A DNA stretch of 64,000 nucleotides from JADKAV01 sp963769435. GTDB taxonomy: Bacteria; Actinomycetota; Actinomycetes; S36-B12; UBA10799. The stretch covers positions 868,001-932,000 of the forward strand of contig CAVYLN010000001.1 in assembly GCA_963769435.1 (NCBI GenBank), in the 5' to 3' direction. Below the pieces are notes generated by a model. The model did not search any database. It was not told where the DNA came from and saw only the letters and a list, made by a program, of their open reading frames with translations. The translations under genes and the position numbers were made by a program. Each line of letters opens with the position of its first letter. The stretch's first letter is position 1. Below, piece after piece: positions 26,292-41,237 of the stretch.

Positions 26292-27074
26292 ATGACCGTC
26301 CCCACTTCACCCGATGCCCTGTCTGTCTTCGCACCCGGTTGCATGTCCGGGCGTAACGCCCTGGTCACCGGTGGCGGATCCGGCATCGGCCGCGCCACCG
26401 CACACCTGCTCGCCGATCTCGGTGCCCGGGTGACGGTGGTGGGTCGCAGGCCCGAACCACTGGCCGAGACCGTGGCGCACGATCCCGAGCGGATCACCGC
26501 CGCCACCGCCGACCTACGTGAACCCGATCAGGTGGACGCGATGCTGGAGACCGTCGGGAACTGCGACTTCCTGCTCAACAACGCTGGTGGCCAATTCGTC
26601 GCGCAGGCGCAGGACATCACGTACAACGGTTTCCGGGCCGTGACCCGCCTCAACCTGGACGCACCCTGGTACCTGACGACCCAGGTCGCCAACCGATTCT
26701 TCATCCCGGCCGGGTACGGCAAGGTCGTCTCGATAACGATGACACCGCATCGCGGCATGCCGCTGATGGCGCATTCCTCCGCGGCCCGCGCCGGAGTCGA
26801 ATCCCTGACCCGCAACTGGGCGGCGGAGTGGGGAAGGTTCGGGATCCGTGCGGTCGCACTGGCGCCGGGGATCGTCCACACCGAGGCCTGGCAGCGGTAC
26901 GGGTTGTCCCCCGAGCAGGTCGGTGCGGGGCTGCCGGCGGGTCGCCTGCAGACCGCTGACGAGGTCGCAGCCATGGTGACATTCCTCTTCTCCCCTGCCG
27001 GGGACTACATCACCGGCGCGACCTTCACATGCGATGGCGGGTTCGACATCGCCGGGCCCACCCTGGCGGGATGA
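26292..27074 (+). CDS. Short-chain dehydrogenase/reductase lacking the YxxxK motif
   Basis: 260 residues, Rossmann fold with GGGSGIGRATAHL at residue 24 and NNAGG at about 97. Where classical SDRs have SxnYxxxK, this protein has SITMTPHRG and then HSSAARAGVESL, so the tyrosine-lysine pair is absent. The same substitution occurs in the trans-2-enoyl-CoA and 2,4-dienoyl-CoA reductase branch, so a role in fatty acyl-CoA reduction is plausible but not shown. TAGATT lies 8 bases before the ATG. The gene follows the NlpC/P60 gene by 15 bases. Confidence 0.85.
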   Translation: MTVPTSPDALSVFAPGCMSGRNALVTGGGSGIGRATAHLLADLGARVTVVGRRPEPLAETVAHDPERITAATADLREPDQVDAMLETVGNCDFLLNNAGGQFVAQAQDITYNGFRAVTRLNLDAPWYLTTQVANRFFIPAGYGKVVSITMTPHRGMPLMAHSSAARAGVESLTRNWAAEWGRFGIRAVALAPGIVHTEAWQRYGLSPEQVGAGLPAGRLQTADEVAAMVTFLFSPAGDYITGATFTCDGGFDIAGPTLAG

Positions 27075-27141
27075 AACGGGAGGCGTTGCATCGGACCGGC
27101 CACCGGCGTAGCCTCGGGAGCCATCTGCGAAGGAGGCGACC

Positions 27142-27669
27142 ATGCACAAGGGGCCCGTCGAGATCTCGGCGTTCCACCGCAAGGACCTGAGCCTCGCAGG
27201 TTTCCTGCTGCACGGCCGCTGGCCCGACTCCACCCTGGAGTGGTCCCAGGTCCTCACGCTCGCCGTGCGGATCGCCGCGGTGCCCGGCATCCTGCACACG
27301 ACCACCGTGTTCCGGGCCACGGACCAGAAACCGGCCGTCGGTGACACACACGCCGTGGGGGTGATGGCGAGTGCCGGGCCCGTGCTGGGTGACCACGCCC
27401 CCGGACCCGGTTCCCTGGCCGACCCGAGGCCGTCCGCACTGTTCGTCCTGCACCCCCCGTCAGAGACCACGGCTTCGCTGCCCGAGGTCGACGCAGCGGC
27501 ATCCGGGGTCGTCTGGCTGCCCGGACTGCCCCACCTCGGCCTCGAACATCGTGCCGCCTGGGTGGAGGCCGAGGCCGACGGGACGGTCACCCGACTGGTC
27601 AGCGCAGTCGACGTGGATCCCTGGCAGGACCCGGACCTGGCCGTCCTCGCCGTTCTGGTCGCCGCGTGA
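27142..27669 (+). CDS. Conserved-looking hypothetical protein upstream of aldose epimerase
   Basis: 175 residues, not recognised. It has no signal peptide or membrane segment and no cysteine. It starts after a strong GAAGGAGG site; a TAGCCT hexamer is about 32 bases upstream. Its stop overlaps the epimerase start by 4 bases (GTGA), so it is made together with that enzyme and may act on the same sugar pathway. Confidence 0.6.
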   Translation: MHKGPVEISAFHRKDLSLAGFLLHGRWPDSTLEWSQVLTLAVRIAAVPGILHTTTVFRATDQKPAVGDTHAVGVMASAGPVLGDHAPGPGSLADPRPSALFVLHPPSETTASLPEVDAAASGVVWLPGLPHLGLEHRAAWVEAEADGTVTRLVSAVDVDPWQDPDLAVLAVLVAA

Positions 27670-28571
27670 ACACCGCGATCGAGATCCGGCACGGCACCAC
27701 GCGCGCCAGAATCCTGCCGGGGGTGGGCTTCTCCTGCGACAGCTTCGAGGTCGATGGATTCGACTACCTGCACCGCCCGCCGGACTGGCCCGGGACCCCG
27801 ACGCACGGCGGGATCCCCGTCCTGTTCCCCTGGCCCAACCGGATCGCCCACGCGAGTTTCGACTGGGACGGCCGGGAGTACTTGCTGCCGGTCACCGAGC
27901 AGGCCACCGGCTCGAGTCTGCACGGTTTCGCCTGCCATGCACCATGGACGGTGCTGGATGCTCAGCCCGACCGTGTCACCGGCGAGTTCGTGCTGTCCCG
28001 TGACGCACCCGACCTGTCACACGCCTGGCCGGCGGATGCTGCGATCCGACTGACCTACCGGGTCGGCGACCGCCGACTCGACGCAGAAGCGACTGTCTAC
28101 TCGGCGGATCGGCGGCCACTGCCCTTCGGGCTGGGCTTCCATCCCTATCTGCGAGTGCCCGGGCACTTCGACCACTGGACACTGCAGTGCGATGCCAACC
28201 TCGCGTGGCCACTGACCGACATGGTGCCGACCGGCGAGGTGACGCCCGTGCCGCCGCGCATCGATTTCCGGCAGGCACGGCGGATCGGCGACGAGCATCT
28301 CGATGACGTGCTGACCGGTCTCCCTGCCGCCGACGCCATGACGCGGCGCGCCGAACTCGCCTCGCCGGGCTCGGTCATCCGGGTCTCGAGCGACCCGGCG
28401 TTCACCGACTACGTCGTCTTCACGCCCACCTCACGCGATGCGGTGGCCATAGAGCCGTACACCTGCACGACCGACGCCGTGAATCTGACCGCCCGCGGCA
28501 TCGAGGCCGGATGGCGGGTGCTGCCCGGCGACGAGCAGGCCCGCTTCGACTGGCGGCTCGAGGTGGGGTGA
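27666..28571 (+). CDS. Aldose 1-epimerase family protein
   Basis: 301 residues of the galactose mutarotase-like beta-sandwich. Conserved parts are GGIPVLFPWPNRI, SLHGFACHAPW (catalytic-type histidine), FGLGFHPYLRV (second histidine) and the acidic VAIEPYTCTTDAVNL near the C-terminus. It would interconvert alpha and beta anomers of aldoses or hexose 6-phosphates; the family includes both and the substrate cannot be fixed. Confidence 0.85.
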   Translation: MNTAIEIRHGTTRARILPGVGFSCDSFEVDGFDYLHRPPDWPGTPTHGGIPVLFPWPNRIAHASFDWDGREYLLPVTEQATGSSLHGFACHAPWTVLDAQPDRVTGEFVLSRDAPDLSHAWPADAAIRLTYRVGDRRLDAEATVYSADRRPLPFGLGFHPYLRVPGHFDHWTLQCDANLAWPLTDMVPTGEVTPVPPRIDFRQARRIGDEHLDDVLTGLPAADAMTRRAELASPGSVIRVSSDPAFTDYVVFTPTSRDAVAIEPYTCTTDAVNLTARGIEAGWRVLPGDEQARFDWRLEVG

Positions 28572-28640
28572 CCGGATGGCCGCCGACATGCCGTGGCCGC
28601 CCGGATTGCTACCGTTCAACCACATAGTCTGAGGAGATCC

Positions 28641-30950
28641 ATGGGACACCTTTCACGGTGGGCAGTCCGCAAACCAGTCATCGCGATCATCTCGTGGTTC
28701 GTTCTGATCGTCGTCATCGGCGTGCTCGGCGGCCGCTTCGGCGGGGAGTTGAAGGACTCGTTCGAGCTGCCCGGCACCGAATCCCAGGTGGCCCAGAACC
28801 TGCTGGCCGAGACCGCCGGCGCGAACGCAGCCTCCGGCGCAACCGCGAACCTAGTGTGGGGTGTCGACAGCGGCACCGTGGAGGAGTCGGGCGTCAAGCA
28901 GACGATCACGCCTCTGATGGAGAAGTTCGCAGACCTCGAAGGTGTGGCCTGCGTGACCTCTCCCTATGGTCAGACCTACGGACCGTCATGCCCTGAACAG
29001 CAGCAAGCCGACCCCGACGCACCGCAGCCACCGCCGGAGATCCAGGCCGAGATCGACAAGGCCAAGGCTGCAGCTGCGATCGCCACCTCGCCGATCAGCA
29101 AGGACAAGAAGGTCGCCACCGCGACGATCCTCTTCGACAGCGCGACCGATGTCCCGTCCGCGACCGCGTCCACCATCATCGACGACGTGGAGGCCGCCAA
29201 CGGCACCAACGACGTGACGATCGGGGCCAACGGCCAGGTGCTGGCCTTCGCCGGGCAGGAACCCCCCAGTGGCGAGGCCATCGGCATCCTCGTCGCGATC
29301 ATCATCCTGCTGATCGCCTTCGGTTCGGTCGTGGCGGCGGGCCTGCCCATCGTCACGGCGGTGTTCGGTCTGGGCGCGGGCCTGTCGCTGGTGACGTTCA
29401 CGGCCAGCTTCTTCACTGTCGCAACGTTCGCACCGACCTTGGCCGCGATGATCGGACTCGGCGTCGGCATCGACTACGCCCTGTTCATCCTCAACCGTTT
29501 CCGGCAGGCGGTCATGGCCGGACACGAACCCAAGGACGCAGCCCTCGAGTCGGTCAACACGGCCGGGCGAGCGGTGCAGTTCGCGGGGACGACCGTGATC
29601 ATCGCGCTGCTGGGCCTGTTCGTGCTGGGTATCGGCTTCTTCAACGGTCTTGCCGTCGCCGCATCCCTGACCGTGGCCATGGTGATGCTGTCCGCGGTCT
29701 GGTTGCTGCCGGCCCTGCTGTCCCTTCTCGGCAACAAGTCACTCGGACTGCGCATGCCGTGGGCACGCAAGCAGAAGGAATGGCACCCCGAGGGCGGCGC
29801 CTGGGCCCACTACGGCCGTCAGTTGCAGAAGCGCCCCTGGATGTACACCATCGCGGCGGCAGCCCTTGTGGTCGTCCTGGCGATCCCCTACTTCAGCATC
29901 CGGCTCGGTTTCCCAGACGACAGCGGCCAGCCGGCCGGCAGCCCGTCGCGGATCGCCTACGACCTGACCGCCGAAGGCTTCGGGCCGGGCGCCAACGGCC
30001 CGTTCTTCGTGGCCGTGCAACTGCCGTACGCGCTGGACGAGGACTCCCTGCGAAGCCTCATCGTGGATCTCAACGAGACCCCTGGAGTGGACCGGACGAT
30101 CCCGACGGTGGACATGGTGCCGATCTCGGTGACCCCCAACCAGACGATCACCGCGATCCAGGTCGTGCCGACCACCAGTCCGCAGGATCCCGCAACCGAA
30201 CAGTTGCTCGAGCGCCTGCGCAACGAGACCATCCCCAACGCCGAGCAGAACACCACGATGCGGGCGTACGTGGGCGGCGCACAGGCGGTGACCGCGGACT
30301 TCACCACCGTGCTCGCGGAGTCGCTTCCAGTCTTCCTCGCCGTCGTGGTGGGACTCGGGTTCTTGGCACTGACGTTGCTGTTCCGGTCCCTCATCGTGCC
30401 GCTGATCGGGGCCGTGACTTCGCTACTGAGTCTCGGAGCGGCGCTCGGTGTGACTGTGGCCATCTTCCAGTGGGGATGGGGCGCGAGCCTGATCGGGGTC
30501 ACAGCCACCGGCCCGATTCTTCCGTTCCTGCCGATCATGGTGTTCGCGATCCTGTTCGGCCTGTCCATGGATTATCAGGTGTTCCTGGTCAGCCGGATGC
30601 ACGAGGAATGGGTGCACACCCACGACAACCCACTGTCGGTTCGTCGAGGCCTGGCGGGCTCGGGGCGTGTGGTCGCGATCGCAGCCGCCATCATGTCCAG
30701 CGTGTTCCTGGCGTTCATCCCGACGCCCGAGGACACGATCAAGCTGTTCGGCGTCGGACTTGCCACCGCGGTCCTGGTCGATGCCTTCATCATCCGCTTG
30801 ATCCTGGTGCCGAGCCTGATCAGCTGGATCGGTCCGCCCACCTGGTGGTTGCCCAAGTGGCTCGGGTTCCTCCCCGAGGTGCATATGGAGGCGGAGGGCT
30901 CGTCCGACGAGATCGTCGACGACGACCCGGAACTGGTCGTGGCCAAGTAG
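28641..30950 (+). CDS. MMPL/RND-family transporter
   Basis: 769 residues with two repeats, each of one helix, a large extracytoplasmic loop and a block of five helices. The first helix is VIAIISWFVLIVVIGVLGG; the blocks start near residue 210 and 570. The motif GLGVGIDYALFILNRFRQ in the first block and ILFGLSMDYQVFLVSRMHEEW in the second carry the aspartate-tyrosine pair used for proton coupling in MmpL3-type proteins. It probably exports lipids or hydrophobic compounds. GAGGAG precedes the ATG and TAGTCT is 10 bases upstream. The upstream frame to 28593 lacks a start signal. Confidence 0.9.
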   Translation: MGHLSRWAVRKPVIAIISWFVLIVVIGVLGGRFGGELKDSFELPGTESQVAQNLLAETAGANAASGATANLVWGVDSGTVEESGVKQTITPLMEKFADLEGVACVTSPYGQTYGPSCPEQQQADPDAPQPPPEIQAEIDKAKAAAAIATSPISKDKKVATATILFDSATDVPSATASTIIDDVEAANGTNDVTIGANGQVLAFAGQEPPSGEAIGILVAIIILLIAFGSVVAAGLPIVTAVFGLGAGLSLVTFTASFFTVATFAPTLAAMIGLGVGIDYALFILNRFRQAVMAGHEPKDAALESVNTAGRAVQFAGTTVIIALLGLFVLGIGFFNGLAVAASLTVAMVMLSAVWLLPALLSLLGNKSLGLRMPWARKQKEWHPEGGAWAHYGRQLQKRPWMYTIAAAALVVVLAIPYFSIRLGFPDDSGQPAGSPSRIAYDLTAEGFGPGANGPFFVAVQLPYALDEDSLRSLIVDLNETPGVDRTIPTVDMVPISVTPNQTITAIQVVPTTSPQDPATEQLLERLRNETIPNAEQNTTMRAYVGGAQAVTADFTTVLAESLPVFLAVVVGLGFLALTLLFRSLIVPLIGAVTSLLSLGAALGVTVAIFQWGWGASLIGVTATGPILPFLPIMVFAILFGLSMDYQVFLVSRMHEEWVHTHDNPLSVRRGLAGSGRVVAIAAAIMSSVFLAFIPTPEDTIKLFGVGLATAVLVDAFIIRLILVPSLISWIGPPTWWLPKWLGFLPEVHMEAEGSSDEIVDDDPELVVAK

Positions 30951-30972
30951 CCACCGGCCCACCCGGCGGCGC

Positions 30973-31020
30973 ACAAGCGAGAGCCCCCGGTCCACAACTG
31001 GACCGGGGGCTCTCGCTTGT
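30973..31020. terminator. Bidirectional hairpin terminator between the MMPL gene and rpoC
   Basis: Perfect 22-bp arms at 30973-30994 and 30999-31020 enclose the loop CAAC. The arms are GC-rich in the middle (GAGCCCCCGGTCC). It lies between two convergent stop codons (30950 and 31025) and can serve both strands. There is no U tract, which is normal for actinobacterial terminators. Confidence 0.9.
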
Positions 31021-31024
31021 GGCT

Positions 31025-34864
<3,840 letters not shown>

Positions 34865-34930
34865 GTGGTGGTCCTTTGCTGTCTCGTTTGTGGACTGTAT
34901 GGCTTGTTTGCAGTGACCTGCGTTGGTCCG

Positions 34931-38374
<3,444 letters not shown>

Positions 38375-38592
38375 GTGAGATCCTTCCGAGGCTCGCGGGG
38401 TGCTGGATGCGCACAACACAATCGGCCGTCTTCGGCGATCCGGACACGGGACAGCATCCAGGCAACGTCAAACGGCTAATCCATGGCATGTGCAGAACAC
38501 CAGGGTAACTGAGGTGGGTTGAGGTGCAACATAGGGGGGCCAACTCATTATGTTGGCCGCTATCGGCCGATCCGTCAAGCCGGCCGCGAAAT
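38375..38592 (-). promoter_or_regulatory. rpoB upstream region
   Basis: This stretch between the rplL terminator and the rpoB TTG holds no gene. On the minus strand it has TTGACG (at 38573-38578) and CATAAT (38547-38552), but their 20-base spacing is too long for a clear promoter. A 7-bp hairpin (GGCCAAC/GTTGGCC, 38538-38558) encloses the second element. A promoter for rpoBC is expected here because the rplL hairpin precedes it. Confidence 0.35.
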
Positions 38593-38638
38593 ACGTCCAG
38601 CCGTCACAGGGGCGTGTACCCCCGCGACGGCTGGACGT
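38593..38638 (-). terminator. Hairpin after rplL
   Basis: 13-bp perfect arms ACGTCCAGCCGTC (38593-38605) and its complement (38626-38638) with a further inner GGGG/CCCC pairing. It lies 10 bases after the rplL stop and before rpoB, so it probably ends or attenuates the ribosomal part of the operon, lowering rpoBC relative to L10-L7/L12. Confidence 0.75.
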
Positions 38639-38648
38639 CAGGTGTGGA

Positions 38649-39041
38649 CTACTTGACCGAGACGCTGGCGCCGGCGCCCTCGAGGGACTCCTTGGCCTTG
38701 TCGGCGGCTTCCTTGTTGACCTTCTCGAGAACGGGCTTCGGGGCACCCTCGACCAGGTCCTTGGCCTCTTTGAGTCCGAGGCTGGTCAGCGCGCGGACCT
38801 CCTTGATGACCTGGATCTTCTTGTCGCCGGCGGCCTCGAGGATGACGTCGAACTCGTCCTTCTCCTCAGCGGCTTCGGCGTCTCCGCCGGCGCCACCGGC
38901 GGGGGCAGCAGCGGCCACGGCAACCGGGGCAGCGGCGGTCACGCCGAAGGTCTCCTCGAACTCCTTGACGAACTCGCTGAGCTCGAGCAGGGTCATTTCC
39001 TTGAATGCGTCCAGCATCTCTTCGGTGGACAGCTTCGCCAT
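38649..39041 (-). CDS. rplL: Ribosomal protein L7/L12
   Basis: 130 residues. The N-terminal dimerisation helix (MAKLSTEEMLDAFKEMTLLELSEFV), an Ala/Gly-rich hinge, and the C-terminal factor-binding domain (EKDEFDVILEAAGDKKIQVI, then LKEAKDLVEGAPK) are complete. GAAAGGA precedes the ATG. It lies just downstream of rplJ, as in nearly all bacteria, and four to six copies bind L10. Confidence 0.98.
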   Translation of the reverse strand: MAKLSTEEMLDAFKEMTLLELSEFVKEFEETFGVTAAAPVAVAAAAPAGGAGGDAEAAEEKDEFDVILEAAGDKKIQVIKEVRALTSLGLKEAKDLVEGAPKPVLEKVNKEAADKAKESLEGAGASVSVK

Positions 39042-39097
39042 GATGGCGTCCTTTCTTCGGTTCCGGTTTCGCCGGAAGATTGCGGGTTGGGTGGTGG

Positions 39098-39780
39098 TTA
39101 TTCGGACTCGGGGGTGGCCTCGGCCGCAGGAGCCTCAGCCTCGGGGGTGGCCTCGGCCGCAGGAGCCTCAGCCTCGGGGGTGGCCTCGGCCGCAGGAGCC
39201 TCAGCCTCGGGGTGGCCTCGGCCGCAGGAGCCTCAGCCTCGGGGGTGGCCTCGGCCGCAGGAGCCTCAGCCTCGACCTTCGCCCGCAGGGCTTCGATGAC
39301 CCGAGCGGTCTGCGACAGCGGGGCAGCGAACAGCGACACCGCGGTCTGCAACGAGGCGTTCATCGCGCCGGCGAGCTTGGCGAGCAGCACCTCACGGGAC
39401 TCCAGGTCGGCGAGTTTGCTGATGTCGGCGGCGCTGAGCACCTTGCCGTCCATCACGCCGCCCTTGATCACCAGCGACGGGTGCTCCTTGGCGAAAGTGC
39501 GAAGACCCTTGGCCGCCTCGACCGGGTCCCCCTCCACGAATGCGATCGCGCTCGGTCCGACGAGCCACTCGTCGATACCCTCCACACCGGCATCCTTCGC
39601 GGCGATCCGGGTGAGCGTGTTCTTCACGACCGCGTAGGTGGTGTCCTGGCCGAGGTTGGTGCGCAGTTGCTTGAGTTGCGAGACGGTGAGGCCGCGGTAC
39701 TCGGTGAGCACGGACGCGGAGGAGTTGCGGAACAACTCGGTGATCTCGGTGACGGCGGCTTGCTTGTCAGGCCGTGCCAT
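39098..39780 (-). CDS. rplJ: Ribosomal protein L10 with a repetitive Ala/Glu/Pro tail (one missing base)
   Basis: About 227 residues after repair. ARPDKQAAVTEITELFRN begins the L10 domain, which ends near residue 170 with the L7/L12-binding helix. The tail is five copies of AEAPAAEATPE ending SE. One repeat has GGGG at 39209-39212 where the others have five G, which throws the read frame into the rplL region; restoring the base gives a TAA at 39098-39100, 57 bases before the rplL ATG. Typical L10 is about 170-180 residues; long Ala/Glu tails occur in some actinobacteria. Confidence 0.92.
39109..39272. repeat. Five 33-bp tandem repeats in the rplJ tail
   Basis: The unit contains GTGGCCTCGGCCGCAGGAGC and is nearly identical in all five copies; copy four from the left of the + strand differs only by a missing G at 39209-39212. 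It encodes AEAPAAEATPE on the minus strand. Near-identity at the DNA level points to recent expansion or gene conversion. Confidence 0.92.
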
Positions 39781-39815
39781 GGGTTTCCTTCCGGCAGTGC
39801 GCCGAAACGACAAGA

Positions 39816-39839
39816 AGCCCAGGCGCACAGGCCTGGGCT
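39816..39839 (-). promoter_or_regulatory. rplJ leader hairpin (possible L10 autoregulatory site)
   Basis: On the minus strand AGCCCAGGC pairs with GCCTGGGCT around a 6-base loop, 36 bases before the rplJ ATG, inside a leader of about 120 bases. L10-L12 binds such leaders in other bacteria to repress its own synthesis; I see the hairpin but cannot confirm the kink-turn needed for binding. Confidence 0.45.
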
Positions 39840-39909
39840 CGAAGGAGCGGCACCTGCGCTGGATTTATGCCTGAACTCACTGGCGACCGGCGGTCTTTGG
39901 TTCTCGATC

Positions 39910-39938
39910 AGTGTACATGCGTCCTGCCCGGGCGTTCA
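39910..39938 (-). promoter_or_regulatory. Candidate promoter for rplJL
   Basis: Minus-strand TACACT (39910-39915) with TGAACG 17 bases upstream (39933-39938). It lies downstream of the rplA terminator and would start the ~125-base rplJ leader. The -35 match is weak. Confidence 0.45.
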
Positions 39939-39979
39939 CCGGTGGGTCAGGGCTGCGTTGACGACGGCCCGCGCGAATG

Positions 39980-40011
39980 CCAGAGCCCCCGGCGGGCACC
40001 GGGGGCTCTGG
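39980..40011. terminator. Hairpin terminator after rplA
   Basis: 13-bp perfect arms (CCAGAGCCCCCGG and its complement) around a 6-base loop, starting 10 bases past the rplA stop. It separates rplKA from rplJL. Confidence 0.85.
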
Positions 40012-40021
40012 TCGGGACTGG

Positions 40022-40717
40022 TCAGGCCTCGCGGCCGCGACTGGCATCGACCTGGATGCCCGGACCCATGGTCGTCGACATGACGACCTTGCGGATGTAG
40101 CGACCCTTCGCGGTCGACGGCTTGAGCCGGATGACCTCGTCGAGGGCGGCGTTGTAGTTGTCGGCGAGCTGCTCTTCGGTGAAGTTGGTCTTGCCGATGA
40201 TGAAGTGCAGGTTCGAGTGCTTGTCGACCCGGAACTCGATCTTGCCGCCCTTGATGTCGGAGACCGCCTTGTTCACGTCCATGGTGACGGTGCCGGTCTT
40301 GGGGTTCGGCATGAGACCGCGCGGGCCCAGGACGCGGCCCAACTTCCCGACCTTGCCCATCAGGTCGGGGGTCGCGACGACGGCGTCGAAGTCGATCCAG
40401 CCGCCGGCGACCTTGTCGATCAGTTCATCGGAGCCCACGTAGTCCGCTCCGGCGGCGGTGGCCTCCTCGGCCTTCGGTCCGTTCGCGAAGACCAGCACCC
40501 TGGCGGTCTTGCCGGTGCCGTGTGGCAGGTTCACGGTTCCGCGGACCATCTGGTCGGCCTTGCGCGGGTCCACGCCGAGCCGCATTGCGACCTCGACAGT
40601 GGCGTCGAATTTGGTCTTCGACGTCTGCTTGGCAAGAGCGACGGCCTCGTCCGCGGAGTAGACGCGGTCCCGGTCCACCGTCTCGGCGGCGTTCCTGTAG
40701 TTCTTTCCCTTTGGCAT
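40022..40717 (-). CDS. rplA: Ribosomal protein L1
   Basis: 231 residues of normal length. KGKNYRNAAETVDRDRVYS starts the protein, and the signature region MRLGVDPRKADQMVRGTVNLPHGTGK and GPRGLMPNPKTGTV are intact. L1 forms the stalk near the E site of the large subunit and often represses its own mRNA. It follows rplK by 65 bases. Confidence 0.98.
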   Translation of the reverse strand: MPKGKNYRNAAETVDRDRVYSADEAVALAKQTSKTKFDATVEVAMRLGVDPRKADQMVRGTVNLPHGTGKTARVLVFANGPKAEEATAAGADYVGSDELIDKVAGGWIDFDAVVATPDLMGKVGKLGRVLGPRGLMPNPKTGTVTMDVNKAVSDIKGGKIEFRVDKHSNLHFIIGKTNFTEEQLADNYNAALDEVIRLKPSTAKGRYIRKVVMSTTMGPGIQVDASRGREA

Positions 40718-40782
40718 CGTGATCTCCTTAATCGAGTGTGGTCTGCGGGGCGATGCTCTACCCCTCCCACGTGCGGGTGGTG

Positions 40783-41211
40783 CTAGTCGGTGACTGTGAC
40801 GCCCATGCTGCGTGCGGTGCCGGCGATGATGTTCATCGCAGCGTCGACGTCATTGGCGTTCAGGTCGGCCATCTTGGTCTCGGCGATCTCCTTGACCTGG
40901 GCCTTGCTGATCTTGCCGACAGGCTGCAGCGGATTCCCGGATCCCTTCTGCAGGCCGGCCGCCTTCAGGATCAACTTGGCCGCGGGTGGGGTCTTGGTGA
41001 TGAATGTGAACGACCGGTCCTCGTAGACCGTGATCTCGACCGGGATCACCTGGCCGCGCTGGGATTCCGTGGCCGCGTTGTAGGCCTTGCAGAACTCCAT
41101 GATGTTCACGCCGTGCTGACCCAGTGCAGGGCCGACGGGAGGCGCGGGGTTGGCCTGCCCAGCCTGGATCTGCAGTTTGATCAGGCCGGCGACCTTCTTC
41201 TTGGGGGGCAT
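40783..41211 (-). CDS. rplK: Ribosomal protein L11
   Basis: 142 residues. The N-terminal domain (KLQIQAGQANPAPPVGPALG) is the thiostrepton-site region with its proline-rich helix, and the C-terminal 23S-binding domain is complete (AMNIIAGTARSMGVTV). AAAGGA lies before the ATG; the gene follows nusG by 26 bases. Confidence 0.98.
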   Translation of the reverse strand: MPPKKKVAGLIKLQIQAGQANPAPPVGPALGQHGVNIMEFCKAYNAATESQRGQVIPVEITVYEDRSFTFITKTPPAAKLILKAAGLQKGSGNPLQPVGKISKAQVKEIAETKMADLNANDVDAAMNIIAGTARSMGVTVTD

Positions 41212-41237
41212 TACGTGTCCTTTGTCGTTTCGGCGCT

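Noticed and set aside
39109..39272. CRISPR-like direct repeats
   Set aside because: The 33-bp repeats are directly joined without spacers and encode the rplJ tail.
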